DNA of 64,000 nt from Candidatus Thiodictyon syntrophicum. GTDB lineage: Bacteria; Pseudomonadota; Gammaproteobacteria; Chromatiales; Chromatiaceae. The stretch covers positions 2,381,501-2,445,500 of the forward strand of contig NZ_CP020370.1 in NCBI RefSeq assembly GCF_002813775.1, in the 5' to 3' direction. A program made the translations under genes and the position numbers. The notes beneath the pieces were generated by a model. That model saw only the letters and a list, made by a program, of their open reading frames with translations, was not told the DNA's origin and searched no databases. This document shows, one piece after another, positions 40,501 through 51,600 of the stretch. How positions within the stretch are numbered: the stretch's first letter is position 1; each line of letters begins with the position of its first letter.

Positions 40501-41507
40501 TATTCCCACGCCAGCTTGCCCCCGCGCAGAAATTGCCAGGTGCGCACGATGTCGAGCACGTCGGTCTCGGCGGCGATGTCCGGGGGAAAGGCGGAGTAGG
40601 GGGCGGCCAGTTGGACGATCTGGATCGCGGCCTGGTCGAGCAGTGGGTAACCGGAGGAGCGCACCACCCGCACCTGCTCCACGGTGCCGTCGGCGCGCAC
40701 CGCCACACTGAGGATCAGGTTTCCGTAAAGGTGCTGGTCTTTGGCCGCCTGCGGGTAGTTGATGTTGCCGATGCGCTCGACCTTGCGCGCCCAGGCGCCC
40801 AGATAGCTCGCGTAGCGAAACTCACGCGTACTGGCGCTGATGGACTTGCGCCGCTGTCGGCTGGCGTAGGCGGCCGAGCGCGCCTGCAGGCTCTCGGTCA
40901 GGCGCGCGATCTCCTGGTCGCGGCTCTGGAGGATCCGGGCGGCATCCACGGGCCGAGCCGCTTGGGCCGCGGGCGGCGGCCGGGGCGGGGGCGGTTCCGG
41001 GACCTTGGGCGCCGGCCGCGGCTGCGGGGTAGGGGCCGCCACCACCCGCTCGGGGCGCGGCCGCGGGGGTGTCCGCGCGGCGGGCGGCGCCGCGGTCGCG
41101 ACGGCGGGCTGGGCGCGGGGGTCTTGCGCCCGTGGTTCATCCGGCAGGGGCTCATCTTCGGCGGGTGTCAGGGCCGGCAGCGGCGGCCCGTCCAGCGGCG
41201 AGGCGATGACCCCGTCACCCCGCGGTGATTCCCCGACCCGGGAGCGTTGGGACAGGGCGGCGTCTGGTTCCGGGTTGCGGGTGGCCTGGCCCGGGTCCTT
41301 GAGCAGCACGATCTCCAGGGACTGGTCCGGGGGCGCGTTGCGCGGTTGCGGCAGCTTGAATGAGATGGCCAGGATCAGGAACAGGTGCAGCACGGCCGCC
41401 CCCAGCAGGGCCGCGGGCAGGATGCGGGAGGGGCCGCCGTCCAGGGGCGCGGTGAGTGCGCGGGGGAGGCCCTGAGTGTGGCTGGTTTCGATCGGGGTAT
41501 GCTCCAT
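40500..41507 (-). CDS. TonB-family energy transducer
   Basis: The start is ATG 41507 (MEHTPIETSHTQ). The frame is open to 41561. It has 335 residues. One N-terminal signal-anchor helix (about 30-50, ILPAALLGAAVLHLFLILAI) is followed by a long Pro/Arg/Ala-rich periplasm-spanning region and a C-terminal TonB domain: YLGAWARKVERIGNINYPQA, LILSVAVRADGTVEQVRVVR and SSGYPLLDQAAIQIVQLAAP. It couples the proton gradient to outer-membrane transport, with ExbB/ExbD encoded elsewhere. It lies between gshB and yqgE, as in several gammaproteobacteria. Confidence 0.9.
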   Translation of the reverse strand: MEHTPIETSHTQGLPRALTAPLDGGPSRILPAALLGAAVLHLFLILAISFKLPQPRNAPPDQSLEIVLLKDPGQATRNPEPDAALSQRSRVGESPRGDGVIASPLDGPPLPALTPAEDEPLPDEPRAQDPRAQPAVATAAPPAARTPPRPRPERVVAAPTPQPRPAPKVPEPPPPRPPPAAQAARPVDAARILQSRDQEIARLTESLQARSAAYASRQRRKSISASTREFRYASYLGAWARKVERIGNINYPQAAKDQHLYGNLILSVAVRADGTVEQVRVVRSSGYPLLDQAAIQIVQLAAPYSAFPPDIAAETDVLDIVRTWQFLRGGKLAWE

Positions 41508-41589
41508 GGACCTGGCAGGCAAACTGACGCCGGCACCGCGACGCGCAAATTCCGCAGCCATCGGAGAATAACCCTGGGCTTGAGAAATG

Positions 41590-41691
41590 GACAGGATTAA
41601 CAGGATTTCTCAGGATTTACAGGATCTGTTGTTGCTGTGCGTCGCCCCGTGATCTATCCTGCTAATCCTGCAAAATCCTGTTAATCCTGTC
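41590..41691. repeat. Hairpin with arms of tandem NCAGGATTN units
   Basis: The left arm 41590-41626 carries ACAGGATTA, ACAGGATTT, CTCAGGATTT and ACAGGAT. The right arm 41655-41691 is the reverse complement with a few changes (ATCCTGCTAATCCTGC, AAATCCTGTTAATCCTGTC). The outer 19 bases pair perfectly. It shares the outer sequence GACAGGATTAAC with the hairpin inside the MITE at 33012. It lies directly behind gshB. Confidence 0.88.
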
Positions 41692-42698
41692 TAATTTTTC
41701 GGCTCTGGATCAATCGCCAGGCTGGCATCGGCACTTGCGCTCCGCGATACTTGGGCGATCCGGGCCGCGATGGCGTCCATCAGGTCGCCCGCGATGTCCA
41801 GCCCGAACTGGGCGTCCAGTTCACGGATGCAGGTCGGGCTGGTCACGTTGATCTCGGTCAGATAGTCACCGATCACGTCGAGACCGGCGAAGAGGATGCC
41901 GCGGGCGCGCAGTTCCGGTCCGACTTGGGCGCTGATCCAGCGGTCGCGCTCCGTGAGCGGTCGGCCCAGGCCGCTCGCCCCCGCCGCGAGATTGCCGCGG
42001 GTCTCCCCGGGGGCCGGGATTCGGGCCAGGCAGTAGGGAACGGGTTCGCCGTCGATCATCAGGATGCGCTTGTCGCCCGCGGTGATCTCCGGGACATAGC
42101 GCTGGGCCATGCACAGGCGCTGCCCGCGTTGCGTCAGCAGTTCCACCATCACGCTGAGGTTGGGGTCCCCCGGGTTCACCCGGAACACGCCGCTGCCGCC
42201 CATGCCGTCCAGGGGTTTCAAGATGATGGTCTGGTGGGCGGCCTGGAAGGCGCGGATGTCGGCCAGGCGTCGGGTCACCAGGGTTGGGGGCGTACACTGG
42301 GGGAACTGCGCGGTAAACAGCTTCTCGTTGGCGTCGCGCAGCGCCCGCGGGTCATTGATGACGCGGGCACCGGCGCGCGCCGCGTGTTCCAGCAGATAGG
42401 TGGAGAACACATATTCCATGTCGAAGGGCGGGTCCTTGCGCATGAGCACCGCGTCAAGGTCCGAGAGGGCGCGGGTGGTTTCGGCACCGAAGCGGTACCA
42501 GCCGGCCGGGTCGTCGGTGACCGTCAGCGCGCGCATCCGCGCCTGAGTGCGACCCTCGCCCAAGAACAGGTCGCCCAGTTCCATGTAGGCGAGCGGCCAG
42601 CCGCGCCGTTGCGCGGCCAGCATCATGGCGAAGGTGCTGTCCTTCTTGATCTTGATGGACCCGATGGGGTCCATGATGATGCCGAGTTCGATAGTCAT
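41691..42698 (-). CDS. gshB: Glutathione synthase
   Basis: The start is ATG 42698 (MTIELGIIMDPIGSIKIKKD), the standard N-terminus of GshB; the frame is open to 42836. It has 335 residues. ATP-grasp signatures: ILKPLDGMGGSGVFRV, VPEITAGDKRILMIDGEPVP, ARIPAPGETRGNLAAGASG and FAGLDVIGDYLTEINVTSPT. It joins gamma-glutamylcysteine and glycine with ATP in the cytoplasm. A position next to tonB/yqgE/ruvX is a conserved neighbourhood. Confidence 0.96.
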   Translation of the reverse strand: MTIELGIIMDPIGSIKIKKDSTFAMMLAAQRRGWPLAYMELGDLFLGEGRTQARMRALTVTDDPAGWYRFGAETTRALSDLDAVLMRKDPPFDMEYVFSTYLLEHAARAGARVINDPRALRDANEKLFTAQFPQCTPPTLVTRRLADIRAFQAAHQTIILKPLDGMGGSGVFRVNPGDPNLSVMVELLTQRGQRLCMAQRYVPEITAGDKRILMIDGEPVPYCLARIPAPGETRGNLAAGASGLGRPLTERDRWISAQVGPELRARGILFAGLDVIGDYLTEINVTSPTCIRELDAQFGLDIAGDLMDAIAARIAQVSRSASADASLAIDPEPKN

Positions 42699-42799
42699 GG
42701 CGTCAGTGTAACCGAATGCCGGTGCGGATGGTCCCTCGGCGGGGGCGGCCACGGCGCCGTGCGCCCGCCCGGGCTGATCGCAGTCCCGGCGCCACCCCC

Positions 42800-42825
42800 G
42801 TAGGAGCGGCCCCCCGGCCGCGACG
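42800..42825. repeat. GTAGGAGCGGCC hairpin
   Basis: GTAGGAGCGGCC...GGCCGCGAC is the REP-like palindrome common in gammaproteobacteria. The rest of the 42699-43080 gap is the leader of the giant RHS gene with no other feature except short CCTGCCNTCCTG direct repeats near 43010. Confidence 0.6.
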
Positions 42826-43080
42826 GGTGACCGCAAGGGCCAAGAGACAAGGGTCCGCGGTGATGCTCAAAGCCCTCGCGTCCCGCTGGGAAAGACCAGG
42901 CCCTATCCGTCAACCCTCTGATCGACAGAAATATGACGCGCCCTGCTGCCCTCGACAAAGAAATTTATCTGAGGCGGTTTTGATGCTATGGTCCCAAGAA
43001 CCCTCGCCGTCCTGCCATCCTGCCGTCCTGCGCTCGGGTTACCTGCCCCTGATCGGAACCCGGAAGATGAGGATAGCGTC

Positions 43081-45612
43081 ATGACATCGTGTTCGTCTCC
43101 GCGCAGATCGCCGCGTGCATGGGCCGCAGGGGTGGTCGGTCTGGTTCTCGTCCTGGCGGCATCGCTGGCGCAGGCCGCCGCGACCTCGGTCGCAATCGGG
43201 TTCGATACCGACAACAATTCCGCGACCGGGTGTACGCTCACGCTCGGCAGCCGCACGCTGCCGGGCCTGGAAGTCGCGCTGACCACCGAAGTGACGACCA
43301 CGGCGAGTACCGGGACCGTAGGGACCATCACGCGGCGCGCCTGCACCGGCGGCGGATTCGGTGCCGCGGTTACAGTGAGTCCCGGCGGCTGGCCGGTGGG
43401 AATGGCAACCGGCCTCGGCGGATCGGACCTGATCGAGACCTTCCTCCCGCTGGCTGACCTGGGCAGCACAACCGCGGCGCGGATCGGTGCCATCACCGCG
43501 GGCGACAGTCTGAGCGCGAGCAACCTGTTTTATCCGTTCGGCCTGCCCTCCGCGGTGGCGGTGCCGATCCCGGCCCTGTCGCCGACCGGACTGCTGATAC
43601 TGCTGGTGTTGGTCGGTGGGTCGGGCTGGCTGATGCGTCGCTATGCGCGTCCGGGCGGGCAACTGATGCTCGTGCTGTGTGTAGTGGCGAGTGCCCTGAC
43701 CACCGTCTCCGCCCTTGCCTTCGTGGCGGATGGCAGCGGGATCGATTGGAACGGCATCGCACCGCTGGGGCAGGATAACCAGGGCGATGCGCCGGCTGGC
43801 CAAGACCTGGTTGCGCTCTATGCCGCCACGGACGGCGCCAAGCTTGCGCTGCGTATCGACATGGTGCTGGCGCGTGACGCAGCCAATCAAGCGCCGGTGG
43901 TCAACGCCGGTGCCAATCAGGCGGTCACACTGCCGGCGGCGGCCACACTCGCCGGCACCGCCACGGATGACGGCCAGCCGACCCCCGCCCACCTGACGAC
44001 GACCTGGAGCCTGGTTTCCGGTCCCTCTGCGAACGTGGTGTTCGGCAACTCTGCGATCCCCGCCACCAGCGCGACCTTCAGTGCCCCTGGCCTTTACACG
44101 CTGCGTATGACCGCCGACGACGGCGCACTCAGTACAACCAGCGACATGCAGGTGACCGTCAGCGACGCTGCGCCGGTGTTCCTGGCGGTCCCGGATCGGA
44201 CCATCGCGCTCGGCACCCGCTATCAGCAATTGCTGGTGGCGAGCGACGCCAACGTTGGCGACACGTTGAGCTACGCGCTGCCGACGGCGCCGACCGGCGC
44301 GGCACTGAGTCCGTCACCGCTCATCGACTGGACCCCGACCGCGGCGCAATTGGGACCCAACACCTTTACCGCCACCGTCGCCGACACCGCCGGCCACACG
44401 GCCACGACCACCTTTCATGTCACGGTCGAACACACCAATCAGGCGCCGCAATTGGCGCCCCAGGTCAATGTGATCCTGCCGGTCGGCGCCGCGTTCAGCC
44501 GCACCCTGCAGGCCACCGACCCGGATGCGGGCGACACGCTGACCTTCGCGCTGGTGTCGGGTCCGGCAGGGATGACGCTGACCGGCGGCGTGCTGAACTG
44601 GCCGACCGCCGGGGTCGCCCCCGGCGATGCGGCCGTCACGGTCAGCGTGACCGACGCGGGCGGACTCACCGACAGCAAGCCGTTCACCGTCACGCTGACC
44701 CCGGCGGCGCCGGGGCCGGTGGCGCGGGACGATCAGTATCAGGTCCAGCTTGGCGAAACGCTGACCATCCCGGCGGCCGGCGTGCTCGGCAACGACACCG
44801 CATTCAGCGGCAACCCACTGTCCGCGACGAAGTTGACCGATCCCGACAAGGGCACGCTCAACGCGTTGAATGCCGATGGCGGCTTCAATTACACCGCGCC
44901 GGCTACACTGCCGCCCGTCACCGGGCTGAATCCGGTGGTGGAATGGCGCTGGGGACTTGGCACCAATGGGGCCTTCGTGTTGGCGGCGGATTTCAATCAC
45001 GACCAGGTCGTTGAGCATGTGTCGTCCGACTTTGGCAACTTTCGCGCTTGGCGCGGCAGCGACGGCGCGCAGTTATGGCAATTGGATCGATCGATCAAGA
45101 CCCACGCGGACATATCAGGTTGCGGTACCGCTTGGGAACAGTTCGCACTGGGCGATGTCGCCGGCGATGGCGACATTTACCTGTTTTCTTCGATCAATTG
45201 CGATCAACTTGGCTACGCCGGTTTTCCGGATCGCCTGTTCGCCGTCAACGCTTCGCAAGTATCCGGCGGTAAGGTCGCGGCACGGTGGCTGAGCCCGCGC
45301 CTGTCGCAGCCGCATCCCGGCGCCTATGCCACCGCCACGTCGTCAGAGCCGGCCAACCCGCCGATCACCCCGTCCTTCGCGGCATCAGCGAATGGATCGG
45401 TACCGACGCTGGCAAGACTCACGGCGGACGGAGCGACCAAGCTGATAACCCGGTTCCTGGCGAGGAGCGACTATGGTTATTACTACGACACGCCCTATTC
45501 CAACCACCTCGCGTATGCCGCCTGCCGCACGGTAACGGGCCTGCCCGCGGATGAAGGCCGCCCCTGCAAAGCAACCTTTGTGATCGACGCCGCCACCGGC
45601 GCCATCGACTAG
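43081..45612 (+). CDS. Giant RHS-type surface protein, N-terminal part up to an in-frame amber codon
   Basis: The start is ATG 43081 with GATGAGGATAG upstream; it gives a signal peptide (VVGLVLVLAASLAQAAA). It has 843 residues to TAG 45610-45612. The region around residue 155-185 (IPALSPTGLLILLVLVGGSG, then WLMRRYARPGG) looks like an IPTL-CTERM sorting tail, followed by a second hydrophobic helix and the segment GIDWNGIAPLGQDNQGDA. Two to three Ig/cadherin-like repeats follow (APVVNAGANQAVTLPAAA; DAAPVFLAVPDRTIALGTRY; NQAPQLAPQVNVILPVGAAF) and then the start of an FG-GAP propeller (VEWRWGLGTNGAFVLAADF). The frame continues without any shift beyond the TAG, so this is one gene with a single nonsense codon. 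Confidence 0.82.
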   Translation: MTSCSSPRRSPRAWAAGVVGLVLVLAASLAQAAATSVAIGFDTDNNSATGCTLTLGSRTLPGLEVALTTEVTTTASTGTVGTITRRACTGGGFGAAVTVSPGGWPVGMATGLGGSDLIETFLPLADLGSTTAARIGAITAGDSLSASNLFYPFGLPSAVAVPIPALSPTGLLILLVLVGGSGWLMRRYARPGGQLMLVLCVVASALTTVSALAFVADGSGIDWNGIAPLGQDNQGDAPAGQDLVALYAATDGAKLALRIDMVLARDAANQAPVVNAGANQAVTLPAAATLAGTATDDGQPTPAHLTTTWSLVSGPSANVVFGNSAIPATSATFSAPGLYTLRMTADDGALSTTSDMQVTVSDAAPVFLAVPDRTIALGTRYQQLLVASDANVGDTLSYALPTAPTGAALSPSPLIDWTPTAAQLGPNTFTATVADTAGHTATTTFHVTVEHTNQAPQLAPQVNVILPVGAAFSRTLQATDPDAGDTLTFALVSGPAGMTLTGGVLNWPTAGVAPGDAAVTVSVTDAGGLTDSKPFTVTLTPAAPGPVARDDQYQVQLGETLTIPAAGVLGNDTAFSGNPLSATKLTDPDKGTLNALNADGGFNYTAPATLPPVTGLNPVVEWRWGLGTNGAFVLAADFNHDQVVEHVSSDFGNFRAWRGSDGAQLWQLDRSIKTHADISGCGTAWEQFALGDVAGDGDIYLFSSINCDQLGYAGFPDRLFAVNASQVSGGKVAARWLSPRLSQPHPGAYATATSSEPANPPITPSFAASANGSVPTLARLTADGATKLITRFLARSDYGYYYDTPYSNHLAYAACRTVTGLPADEGRPCKATFVIDAATGAID

Positions 45613-48600
45613 GTGCTCACGGCGCCGAATGCCGCCAACCAAGTGAACACGTACAACCCTCAAGGTACGCCGACCGAGCAAAACGTTCCGATCGTGGCCG
45701 ACCTCGACGGCGACGGCCAGGTCGAAATCATCTCGGGCGGCGACGTGTGGAACCTGGTGGACGGGATATGGACGCTCGCCTGGCAGGCGGAATTCGCTTC
45801 CGTGACTTCTGGCGTGAAACTCGGGTTTGAGCCCACCTCGGTCGCGGTGGCTGATCTTGACGGCGACGGCAAGGCCGAGGTCATCATCCACATCATTGGT
45901 TACGACAACGGCCCGCAAAAGAACGCGGGCGGCATCCATATTTTCAATCACGACGGCACCTTGCGCCGCACCATTCCGATTCCTTTCACCTGGATCAACG
46001 GCCTGCTCAGCGTGGCCGATGTTGACGGCGATGGTGCTCCGGAGGTCCTGCTTGCCGGTGATAGTTTCGTCTATGCCTATCGTCAGGATGGATCATTGCT
46101 CTGGGCCAAACTGCCGCCCGACATCATCAGCGATGTCGTGCCCGCCATCGCGCCCATCGCGATGCCGCACACCACGGATTCGCCGCTCTATGTCTATGAC
46201 CTCAATCTGGATGGCGTACCCGAAGTCATCCTTCAGGGCACGCGCCGCCTCTTTATCCTGAACGGGCGCACCGGCGCCGACCTGTGGAGCATCGATACCG
46301 AAAGCTCTGCCTATTACATTCACGGTAATCCACTCCTGGTGGATGCCGACAACGACGGCCACATTGACATCCTGGTGCATGTCCCCGATCGCTGGAACTG
46401 CAACTATGGCCCCGGAACGGGACCGGTGAATTGCAAGGGTTCCGCGATGCGCATCAGCGGGGGTGACCACAATTGGGCGCCGGGGCCGAAGGTACAGAAC
46501 CAGCTCAATTTCCGACCGGCAGCCACCGACGATACCGCGCAAATCCTGTACGACGGCTCGGTGCGCCGCGACTTCCGCCAGCAGATTCAGCAGGGCACGG
46601 TGATCGATCCGCGCCTCGCGCAGACCACGGCGTTCACATACAAGGCCAATGATGGCGCGGCGGATTCGGCGCCCGCGACGGTGGCCATTGATATCAAGCC
46701 GGCGAACAGTCCGCCGGTGATCACGTCGATACCGCCCAGCGCGCTTCTCAGAGTCAGCCCGGACGGCACGAAGACAATCTACACCATCACTGCCTTGGAT
46801 CCGGACCTGGGCGACACCGTCCATTACGAGCTGGTCACCAGCAGTTTCGGACCGCCATCCTATCCGGGCCCGACGGTCGATGCGGTCACCGGCAACCTTG
46901 GTCTTTACAGTTGCAGGGCCTGCGGCTTTCAGCGCATTGTGATGACCGTCGCCGCAGTCGATACACAAGGTGCGCGCACCGAGCAGTCGTTCATCATCGA
47001 CCTCTCCCCCACTGCGGTTGCTGTTCCGAACGTGGTCAACCAACTGCTGCCCGACGCCCGCACCATGATCGAGGCCGCCAGCCTCAAGCCCTTGGTCGTG
47101 ACCGAACTCTTTGGGCCGCAACCGGCCGGAACGGTGGTCGGCCAGGACCCGCTGGCCGGCACTGCCAATGTCGCACTCAGTGCCACGGTGAGACTGACGG
47201 TCTCAAAAGGCCCGCAACCCTTCACGATGCCCTTCGTCGTCGGCGACCAACTGGCGCCGACCAACGCCCGGCTCACCGGCGCGGGCTTGACGGTCAACGT
47301 GACGGCCGCGTTCTCCACCACCATCCCGGTCGGCGACATCATGGCCCAAGCGCCGGCGGCCGGCACCGGGTTGCTGCCAGGGAGCGCACCACCAGTCGCC
47401 CTGATGGTCTCGGCCGGCGGCCCCTTGCCCGCACCGATCGCCTCCATCGTCCTGGAGCCGGGCCCCGGCCCCTTGCTGCGCCTCGCGGGCGATGAATTGC
47501 AGTACACGGCCGTCGCCATCCTCACCGACGGCACCAGCGCCGACGTAACGCTGACCGCGGCCTGGTCCTCGTCGGCCACGAGCACGGCGACGATCAGCCC
47601 CACCGGGGTCGCCAAGGCGATCCACGAGGGCGCGACGACCCTCAGCGCCAGCCTCGACGGCAAGACGGGGCAGGGCACGCTGAACGTCGCCGCGCGCGCA
47701 TCCAGTGACAATACGCCGCCCACCGCCGGCATCACCGCACCGGCGGACGGCGCGACCGTCACCGGCCCCGTGTCGATCGTGGGCACCGCGAGCGATACTA
47801 ACTTCCTGCGTTATGAGCTGGCTTATGCCCTGGCCGGTGAGGAGAACTACACGCTGATTGCCGAGGGCACCACGCCAGTGACCGACGGTACGCTGGGCAC
47901 GCTTGATCCGACCACGCTGGTCAACGACCAATACACGCTGCGCCTCAAAGTGTTTGACCGAAGCGAGAACGAGAGTGTGACCACACGCACGGTGCAACTG
48001 ACCGGCAACCGGAAGATTGGCCTCTTTAGTCTCACCTTCGAGGATCTCAGCATCCCGATGTCGGGCATCCCGCTCACCGTCAGCCGCACCTACGACAGCC
48101 GCGACAAGACACAAGGCGATTTCGGTATCGGCTGGCGACTGGGCTTCCAGACCCTGCGGCTGCGCACGAACCGCGTGCTGGGCACCGGCTGGGTGCGCAC
48201 TGTCTCGGGCATTATGGTCACGCTGTCGTCGACCGACGAGCACAAGGTCAGTCTCACGTTGCCAGACGGCCGGGTCGAGGAATTCGACATGATTGTGTCG
48301 CCAACGGCGAATGTCGGCTCGCTGGACTTTACGAACGTGACCGGCTTCCAGCCAAGGTCCGGAACGCTGGGACAGTTGCAGGCATTGGGTAACAACAGCT
48401 TGCTGATCGCGAGCGGCGGCGCGCAGGTCGAACTGGTCGACGACTCCACGCTCAAGACTTACTCGCCAACGCTCTATCGCTACACGGGCGCGGATGGCAC
48501 CCAGATCGAGATCAGCCCGACCGGCGGCGTGCAGAAAGTGACCGACCTCAACGGCAACACGGTGACGTTTGGTCCAGGCGGAATCATCCACTCGGCGGGC

Positions 48601-51600
48601 AAGAGCGTCACCTTCACCCGCGATCCGCAGGGCCGGATCACACAGATCACCGACCCGCTGGGGAACGTGCAGAACTACAGCTACGACGGCAATGGCGATC
48701 TGGTCGGGCACGTCGATGCTGCAGGCGGGGTCTCGAAGTACGCATATAACCGCGGCCACGGGCTGATCGATATGCAGGACCCGGCCGGGAACCACCCGTC
48801 GCGCAACGACTACGATGGGGCGGGTCGGCTGATCGCGACGACGGACGCGAACGCAAATCGGATAACGATCACCCGCACCCAGGGCGTCGCGCAAGAACTC
48901 GTCCACGACCGGCTGGGTAATCCGACAGTCTACGACTACGACGCCGCGGGCAACATTGTGGCGCAGACCGATGCGCTGGGTGGTGTCCGGACCTTCACCT
49001 ACGACAGCCGTAACAACCAGCTCACCGAGACCGATCCGCTGCTGCGCGTGGCGAGCAAGACCTATGACAGCCTCAACAACCTGCTGGCCAGCGTCGATTT
49101 CGACGGTAACGCCACGGTGCGCACCTTCAATGCGCAGGGCCAGCCGTTGACCATCACCGATCCGGAAGGACGCATCACGACCAATGTCTTCGACGCCGGC
49201 GGTAACCTTACGCAGACGACCGATCCGGAGGGCGGAATCACCCGCTTCACCTACAACGGCGCCGGCAACCTGCTGACCCGCACCGATCCCCTCAACCAGG
49301 TCACTACCTTTACCTACGACGGCGCGGGCAACAAGCTGACCGAGACCGATCCGCTTGGACACCGCACCACGCACACGTATGACGCCAATGGCAGGATGCT
49401 GAGCACGACCGATGCGAACGGTAACACCGAGGAGCGCGCGTACGACGGCGCGGGCCGCGTGAGGAGCGTGACCGACAAGCTTGGCAACGTCACGACGTTC
49501 ACCCACAGTCCGGTCGGCGACGGGACCAAGGTAGCGACCAAGACCGACGCGCTGGGGAGGGTCACGCGCTACGACTACGACGCCGTGGGCAACCTGGTCG
49601 GGAGCCGGCTGCCCGATGGCGTCGCGGATGCCATGACCTACGATGGCGAGAACCGCGAACTGACCCGCACCGATCGCGACGGCCGCACCACCTTGTTCCA
49701 GTACGACGCGCTGGGCCGCAAGGTCCGGACCACCCATCCGGACGGGACCTTCGCCACGACCACCTGGGACGCCGCGGACCGGATGCTCGTGGCGACCGAC
49801 GAGCGCGGCAACGCGACCGGCTATACCTATGCCGCAAACCGGCAAACCGTCACGGATGCGCTTGGCTATGCATCCGTACACCACTTCGACAGCAAGCGCC
49901 AGCGCATCGAGTTCACCGATCCGCTGTCCCGCGTCACGACCTTCGCCTACGATAGTCAAGGTAACCTCACGCGGACCACGTTCCCCGACGCCACGTTCAG
50001 GTCCACGACGTACGATGCCGCGAAGTGGCGAATCGCGCAGACCGACGAGGCCGGACGCTCGACCCAGTTCGGCCACGATGCCGCGGGCCGCCCGATCGTT
50101 GTGACCGACGCGGCAGGCGGCGTCACCAGGTTCACGTATGACGCCGTCGGCAACCGCCTGACCCAGACCGACGCGAACGGCAATACGACTCGTTCTGTGT
50201 ATGACGCGATGGGTCGCGTGGTCAGTCGCACGCGCCCCGCGGGCGAGCGGGAGAGCTTCGTCTTCAACGCCGGCGGCCAACTGCTGGCGCACACCGACTT
50301 CAACGGCCAACTCACGACCTTCATCGCGGACGCCCTGGGCCGTGTCGTGCAGAAGAACCTGCCAGGCGGCGTCTCGGTGCCGTTCTCGTGGACGCCGACG
50401 GGCTTGCGCACGCAGGCGGGGGGCGACGGCTACCGCTACGACACGCGTGGTCGCCTGTCGCAGGAAACCAAGGCGTCCGGTGCAACGCTGACGTACACCT
50501 ACGATGCGGTGGGAAACAGGACCGCCCTGACCACGCCGCAGGGTATGACGTCGTACACGTACGACGCGATGAACCGACTCGCCACGGTGACTGATCCCGC
50601 CGGCACGACGACCTACGGCTATGATGCAGCCGGCAATCTCGCGACCACCGCCTATCCCAACGGCGTCATCGCAACCCACAGCTACGACACACGCAACCGG
50701 CTCGTCAACGTGACCAACAGGGGCCCCTTCGGCCTCATCTCGTCGTACACGTACAGCGTTGGCCCGGTCGGCAATCGGGTGCAGGTGGTGGAAGCCGGGC
50801 CGGCGACTGCCGGGCGGACGGTAACCTACGTGTATGATTCGGTGTATCGGCTGACGCAGGAACTGATCGTCCAGGCGCCCGGCCTGAATGTTGTCATCGA
50901 CTATGCCTACGACGTTGCGGGTAACCGGACGCAACTGAACCGCAACGGTACCGTGACAACTAACGTGTACGACAGCAACGACCGGCTGCTCACCGAGACG
51001 ACCGGCGCGACCACCTTCAGGTCCACCTACGATGACAACGGCAATCTCAAGTCGCGCGGCAACGGCGTCGCCACGGAGGCTTATCAGTACGATGCGCAGA
51101 ATCGCCTGATCGGTGTCAGCGGCGCCGCGGGCGCAGCCACGTTTGCCTACGATGCCGACGGGATGCGCACCGGCAGGACCGTTGGCGGCGTCACGACGAC
51201 ATTCCTGCTCGACAAAGCAAGACCGGCTGCACCGTGCGGGTGCGCCGGGGATGCGCAACCGCCGCTGGCGCAGGTCGTCGTGGAGACGCGTGGCGCGCAT
51301 ACCATCACGTATACTTATGGCCACGCGCTGATCGCTCAAACCCAACCCGGGTTCGGGACGAGCTTCTATCTCGCGGACGGCCAGCGTTCTCACCGGCAGT
51401 TGACGAATGCTGCGGGGGCGGTGACCGACACCTACAGCTTCGATGCCTTCGGCGTGCTGCTCGTCGGCAGCGGATCGACCCCGAACGCCTATCTCTATGC
51501 CGGCGAGCAGCTCGATCCCAACCTCGGTTTCTACTACCTGCGGGCCCGCTATTACCAGCAGACGACCGGGCGCTTGGTGTCGACCGACCCCGAGCTCGGC

